Shown: piece after piece, positions 52,931 to 61,914 of the stretch
Numbering within the stretch: position 1 is the stretch's first letter
Layout: the number at the start of each line of letters is the position of its first letter
Assembly (NCBI RefSeq): GCF_014451325.2
Contig: NZ_JACSCH020000029.1
Location: 1 to 64,000, forward strand
Length of the DNA: 64,000 nt
Direction: 5' to 3'
Origin: Streptomyces sp. CB02980
GTDB taxonomy: Bacteria > Actinomycetota > Actinomycetes > Streptomycetales > Streptomycetaceae
Notes under the pieces: model-generated
What the model saw: only the letters and a program-made list of their open reading frames with translations
Database searches by the model: none
Told to the model about the DNA's origin: nothing
Program-made: the position numbers and the translations under genes

Positions 52931-54082
52931 GTGACGGACGGGGCAGCAACTCAGGTCGCTCACGTGCTCGTGGCGGCCGACAAGTTCAAGGGCTCGCTCA
53001 CGGCCGTGCAGGTCGCGGAGCGGGTCACAGCAGGACTGCGACGGGTGATCCCGGAGCTCACGGTGGAGACCCTGCCCGTCGCGGACGGCGGCGACGGCAC
53101 CGTCGCGGCGGCCGTCGCGGCCGGATTCGAACGCCGCGAGGTCCTGGTGACGGGGCCGATCGGCGAGCAGGTCACCGCCGCGTTCGCGCTGCGCGACACC
53201 ACCGCGGTCGTCGAGATGGCCGAGGCCTCCGGGCTCCAGCTCCTCCCCGCCGGCGTCTTCGCCCCGCTGACCGCGACCACGTACGGCTCCGGTGAGCTGC
53301 TCCGCGCGGCGCTCGACGCCGGCGCGACCACCGTCGTCTTCGGCGTCGGCGGCAGCGCCACCACCGACGGCGGCGCCGGCATGCTCGCCGCGCTCGGCGC
53401 CCGCTTCCTCGACGCGTCCGGCGCGCCCGTGGGCCCCGGCGGCGCGGCCCTCGCCGACCTCGCCACGGCCGACCTCACCGGCCTCGACCCCCGCTTCGCC
53501 TCGGTCGACCTGATCCTCGCGAGCGACGTCGACAACCCGCTCACCGGGCCCAAGGGGGCCCCCGCGGTCTACGGGCCGCAGAAGGGCGCCACGCCGGACG
53601 ACGTCCGGACCCTGGACGCGGCCCTCGCCCACTTCGCCACCGTCCTGGAGAAGGCCATCGGCCCCAAGGCGGCCGAGGCGGCCGCGGCCCCCGGCGCGGG
53701 TGGCGCGGGCGGCATCGGCTACGGCGCGCTCATCCTCGGCGCGAGCTTCCGCCCCGGCATCGAGCTGATGCTGGAGGTCCTCGGCTTCGCGCCCGCGCTG
53801 GAGCGGGCGACCCTGGTCATCACCGGCGAGGGCTCCCTCGACGAGCAGACCCTGCACGGCAAGGCCCCGGCGGGCGTCGCGGCCGCGGCGCGCGCGGCGG
53901 GCAAGGAGGTCGTCGCGGTCTGCGGCCGCCTGGCCCTTCCGCCGGAGGCGCTGGGCACGGCGGGCATCCGCCGCGCGTACGCGCTCTCGGCCCTGGAGCC
54001 GGACCCGGCGAAGTCCATGGCCAACGCGGGCCCGCTCCTGGAGGACGCGGCGGCGAACCTCGCCCGAGACTTCCTCGTGTAG
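52931..54082 (+). CDS. Glycerate kinase
   Basis: 383 residues, GTG start with AAGGGA upstream. VLVAADKFKGSLTAVQVAE, VADGGDGTVAAAV, TTYGSGELLRAALDAG, GVGGSATTDGGAGMLAALGA and VITGEGSLDEQTLHGKAPAGVA are the class I (GlxK/GarK-type) glycerate kinase motifs. It phosphorylates D-glycerate to feed glyoxylate- and serine-derived carbon into glycolysis. No other glyoxylate gene is adjacent. The gap downstream carries palindromic repeats. Confidence 0.94.
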   Translation: MTDGAATQVAHVLVAADKFKGSLTAVQVAERVTAGLRRVIPELTVETLPVADGGDGTVAAAVAAGFERREVLVTGPIGEQVTAAFALRDTTAVVEMAEASGLQLLPAGVFAPLTATTYGSGELLRAALDAGATTVVFGVGGSATTDGGAGMLAALGARFLDASGAPVGPGGAALADLATADLTGLDPRFASVDLILASDVDNPLTGPKGAPAVYGPQKGATPDDVRTLDAALAHFATVLEKAIGPKAAEAAAAPGAGGAGGIGYGALILGASFRPGIELMLEVLGFAPALERATLVITGEGSLDEQTLHGKAPAGVAAAARAAGKEVVAVCGRLALPPEALGTAGIRRAYALSALEPDPAKSMANAGPLLEDAAANLARDFLV

Positions 54083-54668
54083 CCCGCTGCCCGGGGGCTT
54101 CGACCCCCGCCCGGGGCATCCCCCGCGCCGACGGGCCTCCACCCACCGCCTCCCGGGCCTCCGCCCCGGCGGGGCGGTGCCCACCGATCCGCGACGCCGG
54201 ACCTCGTTGTGGGCGTCTGCTCCGCTGGGGCGATGCCCACCCTCCCGGGCCGCCGTCCCCGCCGCCCACCCCCGCTGTGGGCCTGCGCCCGGGGCGCGCC
54301 CTCGCCGCCCCCTCGTTGTGGGCATGCGCTCCACCGGGGCGATGCCCACCCGCCCAGGGCGTGCCCCCGCCGACCGCCCTCGTTGTGGGCATTCGTTCCG
54401 CTAGGGCGGAACGGGTGGGCACAACGGACGGTGCCCCTTGCCGGGCCTAGGCTTCCGCGCCCTGACCCGCACCCCAGGTGCGGCGCGCTCGTGGTGCGGG
54501 CCAGGGCGCAAGGGGCGGAGGCGCCGCCAGGCGCGCCGTCCCGTGTGCCCACCCGTCCCGCCCCTGGGGGTCCCGCACAGCTGGGCGTGGGCTTGCCGCG
54601 GGGAGGCCGGTGGGCAGCGCTCAGCCGGTGCCGGTTCCCGTACGGCAGGGCCACCCCCGCGGCGGCCC
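54083..54668. other. 586-nt non-coding gap dominated by repeats
   Basis: No gene found. The central 54203-54426 part is described separately as palindromic repeats. The rest is GC-rich without coding periodicity; several short inverted repeats near the kinase end (around 54085-54110) may terminate its transcript. Confidence 0.5.
54203..54426. repeat. Family of palindromic repeats with CGTTGTGGGC arms
   Basis: Copies at 54203-54242, 54312-54350 and 54379-54426 begin CTCGTTGTGGGC; a decayed copy is at 54272-54300. Two copies pair GTGGGC-type and ATGCCCAC arms. The third is a symmetric hairpin: CGTTGTG / CACAACG outside, GTTCCGC / GCGGAAC inside, TAGG loop, with equal 7-nt internal loops. Copies are separated by variable GC-rich sequence. 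Confidence 0.8.
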
Positions 54669-55868
54669 CTACCCCGGTGACGTCAAGCGGAACGCGTCCA
54701 GTGCCAGTGTCATCTCCGTGAGGTCCCGCGGTCGCGACAGCGACCGGGCCGTCAGCTGCTCCAGGCGGCGCAGTCGGTTGAAGACCGTGTTCCGGTGGCA
54801 GTACAGCCGTCCCGCCGCCCGCCCCGCCGACCCCTCGCACTCCAGCCACGCGTCCAGCGTCTCCAGGAGCACCGCCCGGTCCGCCGGGTCCAGTTCGAGC
54901 AGGCCGCCCAGGACGTCCGAGACCAGCAGGCTCGCCACCTCCGGCTGGGCCACCACCAGCGCGCCCGCCATCCGCCGGTCGAGCCGTACGATCTCGCGGC
55001 TCCCCGGCGGGCACGTCCGCAGCGCCAGCTCGGCGAGCCGCCGCGCCCGGCCCAGCTCGGTCAGGCCCACCACCACCGGACTGATCCCCCCGGGACCCGG
55101 GCACCGCCCGTCGAGGAGTTCCGACAGCGCGTCCAGACCGGTGTCCCCGGCGAGCGCCACCACCCCCAGCTCGCAGTCGGCCCCCATCCGCCACAGGAAC
55201 CGCACGCCCTCGCCCTGCACCTGCCGGTGGAACAGCTCCCGCTCCTCCCGCCGGTCGTAGCGCAGCACCACCACCGCGTACCGCCCCTGCTCCGGCAGGT
55301 CCAGGCCCGCCGCCGCCCGCGCCACCAGCTCGGGCGACCGCTGGCCCTGGAGCAGCGCGTCGAGGAGCGCCTGGAGCTGCTCGTCCGTACGGCGGCGCAG
55401 TTCGAGCTCCGTCGTCCGGTACGCCTCTGATGCCGTGTCCGCCTGCGCGTCCACCGCCGACCACACCGTCGTCGCCGACTGCATCAGCGCCGCCAACTGC
55501 GCCGTGTCCGTCCCCGCGCCCTCGATCAGCGCGTCCCAGACGAGATGCCCGGCGTGCCGGTAGGCGTGCACGACCAGTTCGAGCGGCATGCCCTGCGCGG
55601 CCCGCCGCCGGCCCATCTCGTCCGCGTGCTCCAGGTCCCGCCGGGGCGAGCTCCGGGGCGCCGAGATCATCTCGATCCCGATGCGTATCGCCTCCTCGGC
55701 CTCCTGCCAATGCTGGTCGTACGGCAGGATCCGCCCGTAGGCGGGCTCGTACGCGTGGAGTTCCCTCAGATGCTCGTCCACCAGCTCCGGCAGCCGCTCA
55801 AGAAGCGCCGTGCACGCCTGCGCGAGCACCTTCCAGTCGTCACCGGTCCGCCGTCTGCGCCGTCCCAT
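54669..55868 (-). CDS. PucR-family transcriptional regulator
   Basis: 399 residues from the ATG at 55868. Residues about 20-160 are a helical sensor region typical of actinobacterial PucR proteins (LVVHAYRHAGHLVWDALI). A GGDEF-like middle region follows (GRYAVVVLRYDRREE, LGVVALAGDTGLDAL). The C-terminus is the HTH_30 domain: LLETLDAWLECEGSAGRAAGRLYCHRNTVFNRLRRLEQLTAR. PucR proteins usually control nitrogen or purine/amino-acid use. Divergent from the liv-type operon with 206 nt between starts, so it is the likely regulator of that transporter. Confidence 0.92.
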   Translation of the reverse strand: MGRRRRRTGDDWKVLAQACTALLERLPELVDEHLRELHAYEPAYGRILPYDQHWQEAEEAIRIGIEMISAPRSSPRRDLEHADEMGRRRAAQGMPLELVVHAYRHAGHLVWDALIEGAGTDTAQLAALMQSATTVWSAVDAQADTASEAYRTTELELRRRTDEQLQALLDALLQGQRSPELVARAAAGLDLPEQGRYAVVVLRYDRREERELFHRQVQGEGVRFLWRMGADCELGVVALAGDTGLDALSELLDGRCPGPGGISPVVVGLTELGRARRLAELALRTCPPGSREIVRLDRRMAGALVVAQPEVASLLVSDVLGGLLELDPADRAVLLETLDAWLECEGSAGRAAGRLYCHRNTVFNRLRRLEQLTARSLSRPRDLTEMTLALDAFRLTSPG

Positions 55869-56074
55869 GCCCGGAGGATCCACCGCCCCGGCCCCCTCCG
55901 CACAGCCCTGACGCGCAGCGTTGTGCGCATGCACAGCCCTTCGGCACGCCCGCTGGTCACCGGCAGCGATTCGGCCGCGGGCCGTGGACGCGCGGTCCGG
56001 CCCGGTGTTGGGGTGAGCGCCATCGAACGGCCGAGTAACAAGCATCGGCCGGGAACACCGGAAAAAGGGGAACC
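55869..56074. promoter_or_regulatory. Divergent regulatory region between PucR and the ABC operon
   Basis: GCACAGCCCT occurs twice, at 55900-55909 and 55931-55940 (31 nt apart, about three helical turns), and a TGTGC-GCAT-GCACA palindrome lies at 55922-55935. These are candidate PucR sites. No clear -35/-10 pair was picked. Confidence 0.35.
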
Positions 56075-56893
56075 ATGGGAGGTACCGCACCCGCCCTCGA
56101 GGTGACGGACCTGACGGCGGGATACGGACCGGTACACGCGTTGCGACAGGTGTCGCTGACCGTGCCGGCGGGTGAGGTCGTCACCGTCCTCGGGGCCAAC
56201 GGGGCCGGCAAGTCGACGCTGCTGCGGGCGGTCTCGCGCACCCTCCGGTTCCACGGCGGCGCCGTGGTCTCCGGCACGGTGAGCCGCGACGGCCGGCCGC
56301 TCGACGGGCTGCCGCCCGACCGCGTCGTCGCGGCCGGCGTCTCCCAGGTGCCCGAGGGCCGCCAGGTCTTCGCCCGGATGACGGTCGAGGACAACCTACG
56401 GGCCGGAGCGCTCGGCAGCCGCGGCGGACGGGCGGCCAAGGCGGCCTCCCTGCGCCGGGTCCACGAGCTGTTCCCGGTGCTCGCGGAGCGGGCCCGCCAG
56501 CCCGCCGGGCTGCTCTCCGGCGGCGAACAGCAGATGCTGGCCGTCGGCCGCGCCCTGATGGCTTCGCCGGGCCTGCTCCTGCTCGACGAACCCTCGCTCG
56601 GGCTCGCCCCGCTGATGGCGGCCCGGATCGCGGACGCGGTCCGGGAGATCAACGCCCAGGGCACCGCGGTGCTGCTCGTCGAGCAGAACGCGGCGCTCGC
56701 CCTGCGGCTCGCCTCCCGCGCCTACGTCCTGGAGGTCGGCGAGGTCACCCTCTCGGGCCCGGCCGCCGAACTCGCCGCCTCCGACGAGGTACGCCGCCGC
56801 TATCTGGGCGTGGTCGACGAGGACGCCGCCGCCGACGCGGCCCGCGCCCGTGCCACGCACCCGGTCCTGTCCCGCTGGGAGGAACCCCGATGA
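56075..56893 (+). CDS. livF: Branched-chain amino-acid-type ABC transporter, ATPase LivF
   Basis: 272 residues. Walker A GANGAGKST, VPEGRQVFARMTVEDNL (the LivF Q-loop region), signature LSGGEQQML, Walker B LLLLDEPSLGLAP and a switch region. The ATG at 56075 follows AAAGGGG. The stop overlaps livG by four bases. One of two ATPases of a hydrophobic-amino-acid importer (HAAT family). Confidence 0.92.
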   Translation: MGGTAPALEVTDLTAGYGPVHALRQVSLTVPAGEVVTVLGANGAGKSTLLRAVSRTLRFHGGAVVSGTVSRDGRPLDGLPPDRVVAAGVSQVPEGRQVFARMTVEDNLRAGALGSRGGRAAKAASLRRVHELFPVLAERARQPAGLLSGGEQQMLAVGRALMASPGLLLLDEPSLGLAPLMAARIADAVREINAQGTAVLLVEQNAALALRLASRAYVLEVGEVTLSGPAAELAASDEVRRRYLGVVDEDAAADAARARATHPVLSRWEEPR

Positions 56894-57735
56894 CAGCACG
56901 GCCGACACCGCCCTCGTCACCCGGCCCCGCAACACCACCCGCCCCCGATGCCCCCGCCTCCGACGTCCCCGCCCTCGAAGTCCGCGACCTCACCGTCCGC
57001 TTCGCCGGCCTCACCGCCCTCGACGCCGTCGGCTTCACCGTCCGGCCCGGCACCGTGCACGCCCTCATCGGGCCCAACGGCGCCGGGAAGTCCACCTGTT
57101 TCAACGTCCTGTCCGGTGTCTACCGCGCCACCGAGGGCTCCGTCCGCCTCGGCCCGCACGAGCTGACCGCCCTGCCCCCGCACCGGATCGCGGACCTCGG
57201 CGTCGGCCGGATCTTCCAGAACCTGGCCCTGCCGCCCCGCGCCACCGTCGAGGACAGCCTGATGCTCGGCCGCCACCGGCTGACCCGCACCGGCTTCGTC
57301 GCCGCCGGGCTCCGCCTCCCCTCCGCCGCCCGCGAGGAGGCGCGCCACCGCGCCCGGGTCCGGGAGATCGCCGCCTTCGTCGGCCTGGAGCAGCAGCTCG
57401 CGCGACCGGCCGGCTCGCTCCCGTACGGGCAGCAGAAGCTCGCCGAACTGGCCCGTGCCCTCTGCATGGAGCCGAAGCTGCTGCTCCTCGACGAGCCCGT
57501 CGCCGGGATGACCGCCGACGAGCGGCGCCGAACCGCCTCGGTCATCGCCGGGGTCCGCGACAGCCTCGGCATCTCTGTGCTCCTCGTCGAGCACGACATG
57601 GGCCTGGTGATGCGGCTCGCCGACTCCGTCACCGTCCTCGACTTCGGCCGCCGGATCGCCGACGGGGCACCCACCGACGTCCAGAACGACCCGGCGGTCG
57701 TCCGCGCCTACCTCGGAGAGGAGTCCGCCGCGTGA
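56890..57735 (+). CDS. livG: Branched-chain amino-acid-type ABC transporter, ATPase LivG
   Basis: 281 residues with a Pro/Ala-rich N-terminal extension of about 30 residues before the fold. Walker A GPNGAGKST, signature LPYGQQKLAELARAL (the YG form typical of LivG), Walker B LLLLDEPVAGM, and VLLVEHDMGLVM. It pairs with LivF. ATGA overlap with livF and a four-base overlap with livH. Confidence 0.92.
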   Translation: MTARPTPPSSPGPATPPAPDAPASDVPALEVRDLTVRFAGLTALDAVGFTVRPGTVHALIGPNGAGKSTCFNVLSGVYRATEGSVRLGPHELTALPPHRIADLGVGRIFQNLALPPRATVEDSLMLGRHRLTRTGFVAAGLRLPSAAREEARHRARVREIAAFVGLEQQLARPAGSLPYGQQKLAELARALCMEPKLLLLDEPVAGMTADERRRTASVIAGVRDSLGISVLLVEHDMGLVMRLADSVTVLDFGRRIADGAPTDVQNDPAVVRAYLGEESAA

Positions 57736-58622
57736 GCACCTTCGCCGAGTTCCTGATCAACGGCATCTCACTGGGCTCGATCTACGCCCTCATCGCCCTC
57801 GGCTTCGTGGTCATCTTCCGGGCCACCGAGGTCGTCAACTTCGCCCACGCCTCGCTCCTCCTCGCCGGCGGCTACGTCACCGCCGTCCTCCACGACGAGA
57901 TCGGCTTCTGGCCCGCCCTGCTCGCCGGCATCGCGGGCGCGGCGGTGGTCGGCGCGGCCGTCGAGTTCTTCGTGATGCGCCGCCACCGGGGCACCGACCA
58001 CAGCGTCCTCGCCATCGTCACCATCGGCGTCGACATCCTCCTCGCCACCGAGCTGACCCGCCGGATCGGCACCGACATCCTCGCCCTCGGCGACCCGTGG
58101 GGCGACGCCGTCGTCACCGTCGGCGGGGTCACGATCGCGGAGACCAGGATCGCCGCGCTGCTCGCGGCGGCCCTCCTCATCACCGCGTTCCTGCTCGCCT
58201 TCCGGTACACGTCCTGGGGCGTCGCCATGCGGGCCGCCGCCGAGAACCAGGAGACCGCCGCCCTCATGGGCATCCGGCTCGGCCGGGTCTCGATCGGCGC
58301 CTGGGCGGTCGCCGGCGGTCTCGCCGCCGTCGCCGCGCTCTTCCTCACCGTCTTCCCGACCCCGGGCCTTGAACGGGCCACCTCGCTCGCCGCCCTCAAG
58401 GCCTTCCCCGCCGCCATCCTCGGCGGCCTCGACTCCACCACGGGCGCCCTCGTCGGCGGGCTCCTCGTCGGCGTCACCGAGTCCCTCGCCACCGGCTACC
58501 AGAGCGACCTGGCGTTCCTCGGCCGGGGGATCGGCGACCTGGCCCCGTATCTCGTCATGGTCGCGGTGCTCCTGATCCGCCCGGCCGGACTCTTCGGCAC
58601 GAAGGAGTTGGCCCGTGTCTGA
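57732..58622 (+). CDS. livH: Branched-chain amino-acid-type ABC transporter, permease LivH
   Basis: 296 residues, GTG start overlapping the livG stop. About eight membrane helices. NGISLGSIYALIALGFVVIFRATEVVNFAHASL is the LivH signature and AAAENQETAALMGIRLGRVSIGAWAVAG is the EAA-like loop. It ends RPAGLFG, as usual for the family, and overlaps livM by 8 nt. Confidence 0.92.
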   Translation: MSTFAEFLINGISLGSIYALIALGFVVIFRATEVVNFAHASLLLAGGYVTAVLHDEIGFWPALLAGIAGAAVVGAAVEFFVMRRHRGTDHSVLAIVTIGVDILLATELTRRIGTDILALGDPWGDAVVTVGGVTIAETRIAALLAAALLITAFLLAFRYTSWGVAMRAAAENQETAALMGIRLGRVSIGAWAVAGGLAAVAALFLTVFPTPGLERATSLAALKAFPAAILGGLDSTTGALVGGLLVGVTESLATGYQSDLAFLGRGIGDLAPYLVMVAVLLIRPAGLFGTKELARV

Positions 58623-59751
58623 GACCCTCGCCCGGAGCGGCCTGCGGGTCGGCAGTCCCGCGGTGTACGGAGGGGCCGCGGCCTGCCTCGTCCTCCTCGT
58701 CCTGCCGTTCTACCTGGACCGGTTCTGGCTCCAGGCCGGCCTGTTCGCCATGGTCGCCGCCCTCGGCGCGATCGGCATCAACCTGCTGACCGGCGCCACC
58801 GGACAGCTCTCCATGGGCCACGCCTTCTTCCTCGCCGTCGGCGCCTACGGCTACTGCGCCTTCGCCGGGGACGGCGCCGACGGGCTCGCCGGACTCGGCC
58901 TGCCCGGCTGGCTCGCCGCCGTCCTCGCCGTCGCCTTCTCGGGCCTGGCCGGCGGGGTGTTCAGCCCCATCGCGGGACGGCTCCAGGGCGCGTACCTCGG
59001 CATCGCCACCCTCGCGCTCATCTTCATCGGCCAGCACGTCCTCTTCAACGCCCATGACCTCACGGGCGGCTACAACGGCCGCGCGGTCCCGCCGCTCTCC
59101 CTCTTCGGACTCACCTTCGACGACACCGAACTCCTCGTCGCCCAGGTGCCGTTCGGGGCGGTGGAGAAGCTCTGGTACCTCGGTCTTGTCCTGCTCCTCG
59201 GCGGGGTGCTCTTCGCCCGCGGCGTTCTCCGGGGCCGCCCCGGACGGGCGATGAACGCCATCCGCGACCACCGGATCGCCGCCGGCGTCATGGGCATCCC
59301 GGTCGCCCGCTACCGGGCCGCCGTCTTCGTCCTGTCCTCCATGTACGCGGGCCTCGCCGGCGTCCTGCTCGCCCTGGTCTTCCAGCGCACGGTGCCGGAG
59401 TACTTCGGCATGGCGCTCTCGCTCGAATACCTCGCCATGATCGTCATCGGCGGTCTCGGCTCGGTCGCGGGAGCGGTCGCCGGCGGCGTCTTCGTCTCCC
59501 TCCTGCCCCAGCTCCTCAACCGCTACAGCGACGCGCTCCCGCTGGTCTCCGCCCCGGGAACGGGCGGCATCGCACCGGGGGAGGCCGCGCGCTACCTGTA
59601 CGGCGCCGCCGTCGTCGCGGTGGTCCTGTTCCTGCCCGGCGGGCTGGCCCGGCTGGCCGCCCGAAGGCCCGGAAGAGCCGGAGCCGGCAAGAGCCCCAAG
59701 AACCCCACGCACACCCCGATCACCACCGAACCCTCAGGGGAGGCACGATGA
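58615..59751 (+). CDS. livM: Branched-chain amino-acid-type ABC transporter, permease LivM
   Basis: 378 residues, GTG start inside the end of livH. About nine membrane helices. GAIGINLLTGATGQLSMGHAFFLAVGAYG is the LivM signature, NAIRDHRIAAGVMGIPVARYR is its ATPase-docking loop, and YLAMIVIGGLGSVAGAVAGGVF a conserved late helix. The C-terminal tail is basic. Four-base overlap with the binding-protein gene. Confidence 0.92.
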   Translation: MSETLARSGLRVGSPAVYGGAAACLVLLVLPFYLDRFWLQAGLFAMVAALGAIGINLLTGATGQLSMGHAFFLAVGAYGYCAFAGDGADGLAGLGLPGWLAAVLAVAFSGLAGGVFSPIAGRLQGAYLGIATLALIFIGQHVLFNAHDLTGGYNGRAVPPLSLFGLTFDDTELLVAQVPFGAVEKLWYLGLVLLLGGVLFARGVLRGRPGRAMNAIRDHRIAAGVMGIPVARYRAAVFVLSSMYAGLAGVLLALVFQRTVPEYFGMALSLEYLAMIVIGGLGSVAGAVAGGVFVSLLPQLLNRYSDALPLVSAPGTGGIAPGEAARYLYGAAVVAVVLFLPGGLARLAARRPGRAGAGKSPKNPTHTPITTEPSGEAR

Positions 59752-61013
59752 ACCACCGACGACAGGCCGTGCGGGGCCTGGCCGCCGCGCTCGCCGCACT
59801 GGTCGCCCTCACCGCCGCCGGATGCAGCTCCAAGGCGAAGACCGGCGACGGCAAGCAGACCGGCGCGGGCGGGGTGAAGACCGGCGAGGGCGTCACCGAC
59901 AAGACGATCTCGCTCGGCGCGCTCACCGACATGACCGGCGTGTACGCCACCCTCGGCAAGAGCGTCACCCAGGCCCAGCAGCTGTACGTGAAGCAGGTCA
60001 ACGCCGCCGGCGGGATCTGCGGCCGGCAGCTGGAGCTGACGGTCCGCGACCACGGCTACGACCCGCAGAAGGCGCTCGCCGCCTACACCGAACTGGAGCC
60101 CAAGGTCGTCGGCTACACCCAGTTCATCGGCTCGCCGTTCGTCGCCGCCGTCAAGCCCCGGGTCGACACCACGGACAAGGGCCTCGTCCTCCCGCAGGCC
60201 TGGTCGGCCTCGCTGCTCGGCTCCCCGTACATCCGCGTCCTGGGCGCCACGTACGACGTCGAGACCATCAACGCCGTCGACTTCCTGCTCAAGGAGAAGG
60301 GCCTGAAGTCGGGCGACAAGCTCGGCCACGTCTACTTCGAGGGCGACTACGGCGAGAACGCGCTCAAGGGCTCGAAGTACGCGGCGGAGAAGGCGGGCCT
60401 GACCGTCGTCGAGCAGAAGATCAAGCCCACCGACAACGACATGTCGGCGCAGGTCGCGGCGCTCAAGCAGGCCGGGGTCAAGGCCATCGTCATCAGCGCC
60501 GGCCCCCGCCAGGCCGCCTCCCTCGTCGGAGTCGCCGCCGCCACCGGCCTGAAGGTCCCCGTCGTCGGCAACAACTCCGCCTTCGCGCCGCAGCTGCTCG
60601 GCACCCAGGCCGGTCCCGCCCTGGAGAAGATGTACTGGTTCGCCTCCCCGAGCCTCCCCATCGGCGCGGACACCCCGACCGCGAAGAAGCTCGTCGCGGA
60701 CTACAAGGCCGCCTACCCGAGCGACTCCCTCGACAACGGCATCGTCGCCGGCTGGACCGCGGCGAGCGTCTTCGGCGAGGCCCTGAAGAAGGCCTGCGAG
60801 AGCAAGGACCTGACCCGCGACGGTGTCGACAAGGCGCTCCTGACGCTGACGTCCTACGACGCCGGCTTCGGGATGAGCCACAACCTCGGCGACCCCAAGG
60901 CCCCGTCGTCCCGGGAGTCCGTCATCATCCAGCCGGACAAGAAGGTCCCCGGCGGCATGCGCACCGTCCGGCAGCCCTTCGTCGCGGACGCCGCGAAGTC
61001 CTACACCCCCTGA
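59748..61013 (+). CDS. livK: Branched-chain amino-acid-type ABC transporter, substrate-binding lipoprotein
   Basis: 421 residues. Lipoprotein signal ending TAAGC (Cys26). The mature part is a periplasmic-binding-protein type I (leucine-binding) fold: ISLGALTDMTGVYATLGKSVTQAQQLYVKQVNAAGGICGRQL, YFEGDYGENAL, IVISAGPRQAASLVGVAAATG. The ligand may be an amino acid, amide or urea; the family is broad. Last gene of the operon and ends 3 nt before the convergent epimerase gene. Confidence 0.9.
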   Translation: MNHRRQAVRGLAAALAALVALTAAGCSSKAKTGDGKQTGAGGVKTGEGVTDKTISLGALTDMTGVYATLGKSVTQAQQLYVKQVNAAGGICGRQLELTVRDHGYDPQKALAAYTELEPKVVGYTQFIGSPFVAAVKPRVDTTDKGLVLPQAWSASLLGSPYIRVLGATYDVETINAVDFLLKEKGLKSGDKLGHVYFEGDYGENALKGSKYAAEKAGLTVVEQKIKPTDNDMSAQVAALKQAGVKAIVISAGPRQAASLVGVAAATGLKVPVVGNNSAFAPQLLGTQAGPALEKMYWFASPSLPIGADTPTAKKLVADYKAAYPSDSLDNGIVAGWTAASVFGEALKKACESKDLTRDGVDKALLTLTSYDAGFGMSHNLGDPKAPSSRESVIIQPDKKVPGGMRTVRQPFVADAAKSYTP

Positions 61014-61016
61014 CGG

Positions 61017-61856
61017 TCAGCCCGGGTCCCGGTCCGCGAACCCCGTCCGCCAGGACGGGCGGGCCGGGGCCCAGCCCAGGGCACGGGCCCGGCCGTTCAC
61101 CGCGCCCCGCGCCCAGGGTGCCCCGCCCCCGCTCCGCGCCGGGGCCGGGACCCCCAGGGCCTTCGCGAGGACCGGCAGCCAGGCGTGGCCGGGCGCCGGC
61201 TCGTCGTCCACCACGTTGTACGCGCCCGGGGGCCACGCGAGAGCCCGTACGGCCGCCTCGGCCGCGTCGGCCACGTGCACGAAGGAGCTCACCGCCTCGT
61301 CGGCCGCCGTGCTCCCGAGGAACCGGGCGGCCGGGTCCCCGGCGAGCGCGGCGGCCACGGCGCCGCCCGGGGCGTACCAGGTGCCGGGGCCGTACAGGAT
61401 CCCGTACCGCAGCACGACCGCCTCGGGGAGCTCGGCCACCGTGTCCTCCAGGGCCCGCACCCCGGCGACGATCCGCGACCGGGGCGGCTCGTCCGCCGGG
61501 TCGAGCGGTACGGACTCGTCGGCGGGTCCGTCGCCGGGGGCGTACGCCCAGCTGATCGACTGCGCGACGATCCGGCCGACGCCGGCGCCGCGTGCCGCGT
61601 CCACCAGGTTCCGGGTGCCCTCGACCCGTACGCGGTTGTTCGCGGCCCCGTCCGCCGCACCCAGGTCCGTGAGCTGATGGACCACGGCGTCCGGCGCCGC
61701 CGCCGCCACCGCGCGGCGCACCGCCACGGCGTCCAGCACGTCCACGGGGTTCGGACCGCGCCGGGACAGACCCACGACCTCGTGGCCGGCCGCCTCCAGG
61801 CGCGGCACGAGCTGACGGCCGACGGCGCCCGTGGCGCCCGCTACCAGTACACGCAT
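61017..61856 (-). CDS. NAD-dependent epimerase/dehydratase-family protein
   Basis: 279 residues from the ATG at 61856. MRVLVAGATGAVGRQLVPRLEAAGHEVVGLSRR is the Rossmann motif. VEGTRNLVDAARGAGVGRIVAQSISWAY is the core with Ser, and LRYGILYGPGTWYAPGG follows. The usual YxxxK pair is not clear, so it may be an atypical extended SDR. TACGCT lies 6 nt before the start. Convergent with the transporter operon, divergent from the acetyltransferase gene. Confidence 0.87.
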   Translation of the reverse strand: MRVLVAGATGAVGRQLVPRLEAAGHEVVGLSRRGPNPVDVLDAVAVRRAVAAAAPDAVVHQLTDLGAADGAANNRVRVEGTRNLVDAARGAGVGRIVAQSISWAYAPGDGPADESVPLDPADEPPRSRIVAGVRALEDTVAELPEAVVLRYGILYGPGTWYAPGGAVAAALAGDPAARFLGSTAADEAVSSFVHVADAAEAAVRALAWPPGAYNVVDDEPAPGHAWLPVLAKALGVPAPARSGGGAPWARGAVNGRARALGWAPARPSWRTGFADRDPG

Positions 61857-61862
61857 GGGCCC

Positions 61863-61868
61863 AGCGTA
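61863..61868 (-). promoter_or_regulatory. Leaderless -10 element of the epimerase-like gene
   Basis: TACGCT on the minus strand ends 6 nt before the ATG at 61856; no ribosome-binding site. Confidence 0.45.
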
Positions 61869-61914
61869 AAAGATCTTCACGTTCCCGAAACATCGCGGTG
61901 TGAAGCTCGGGCCC

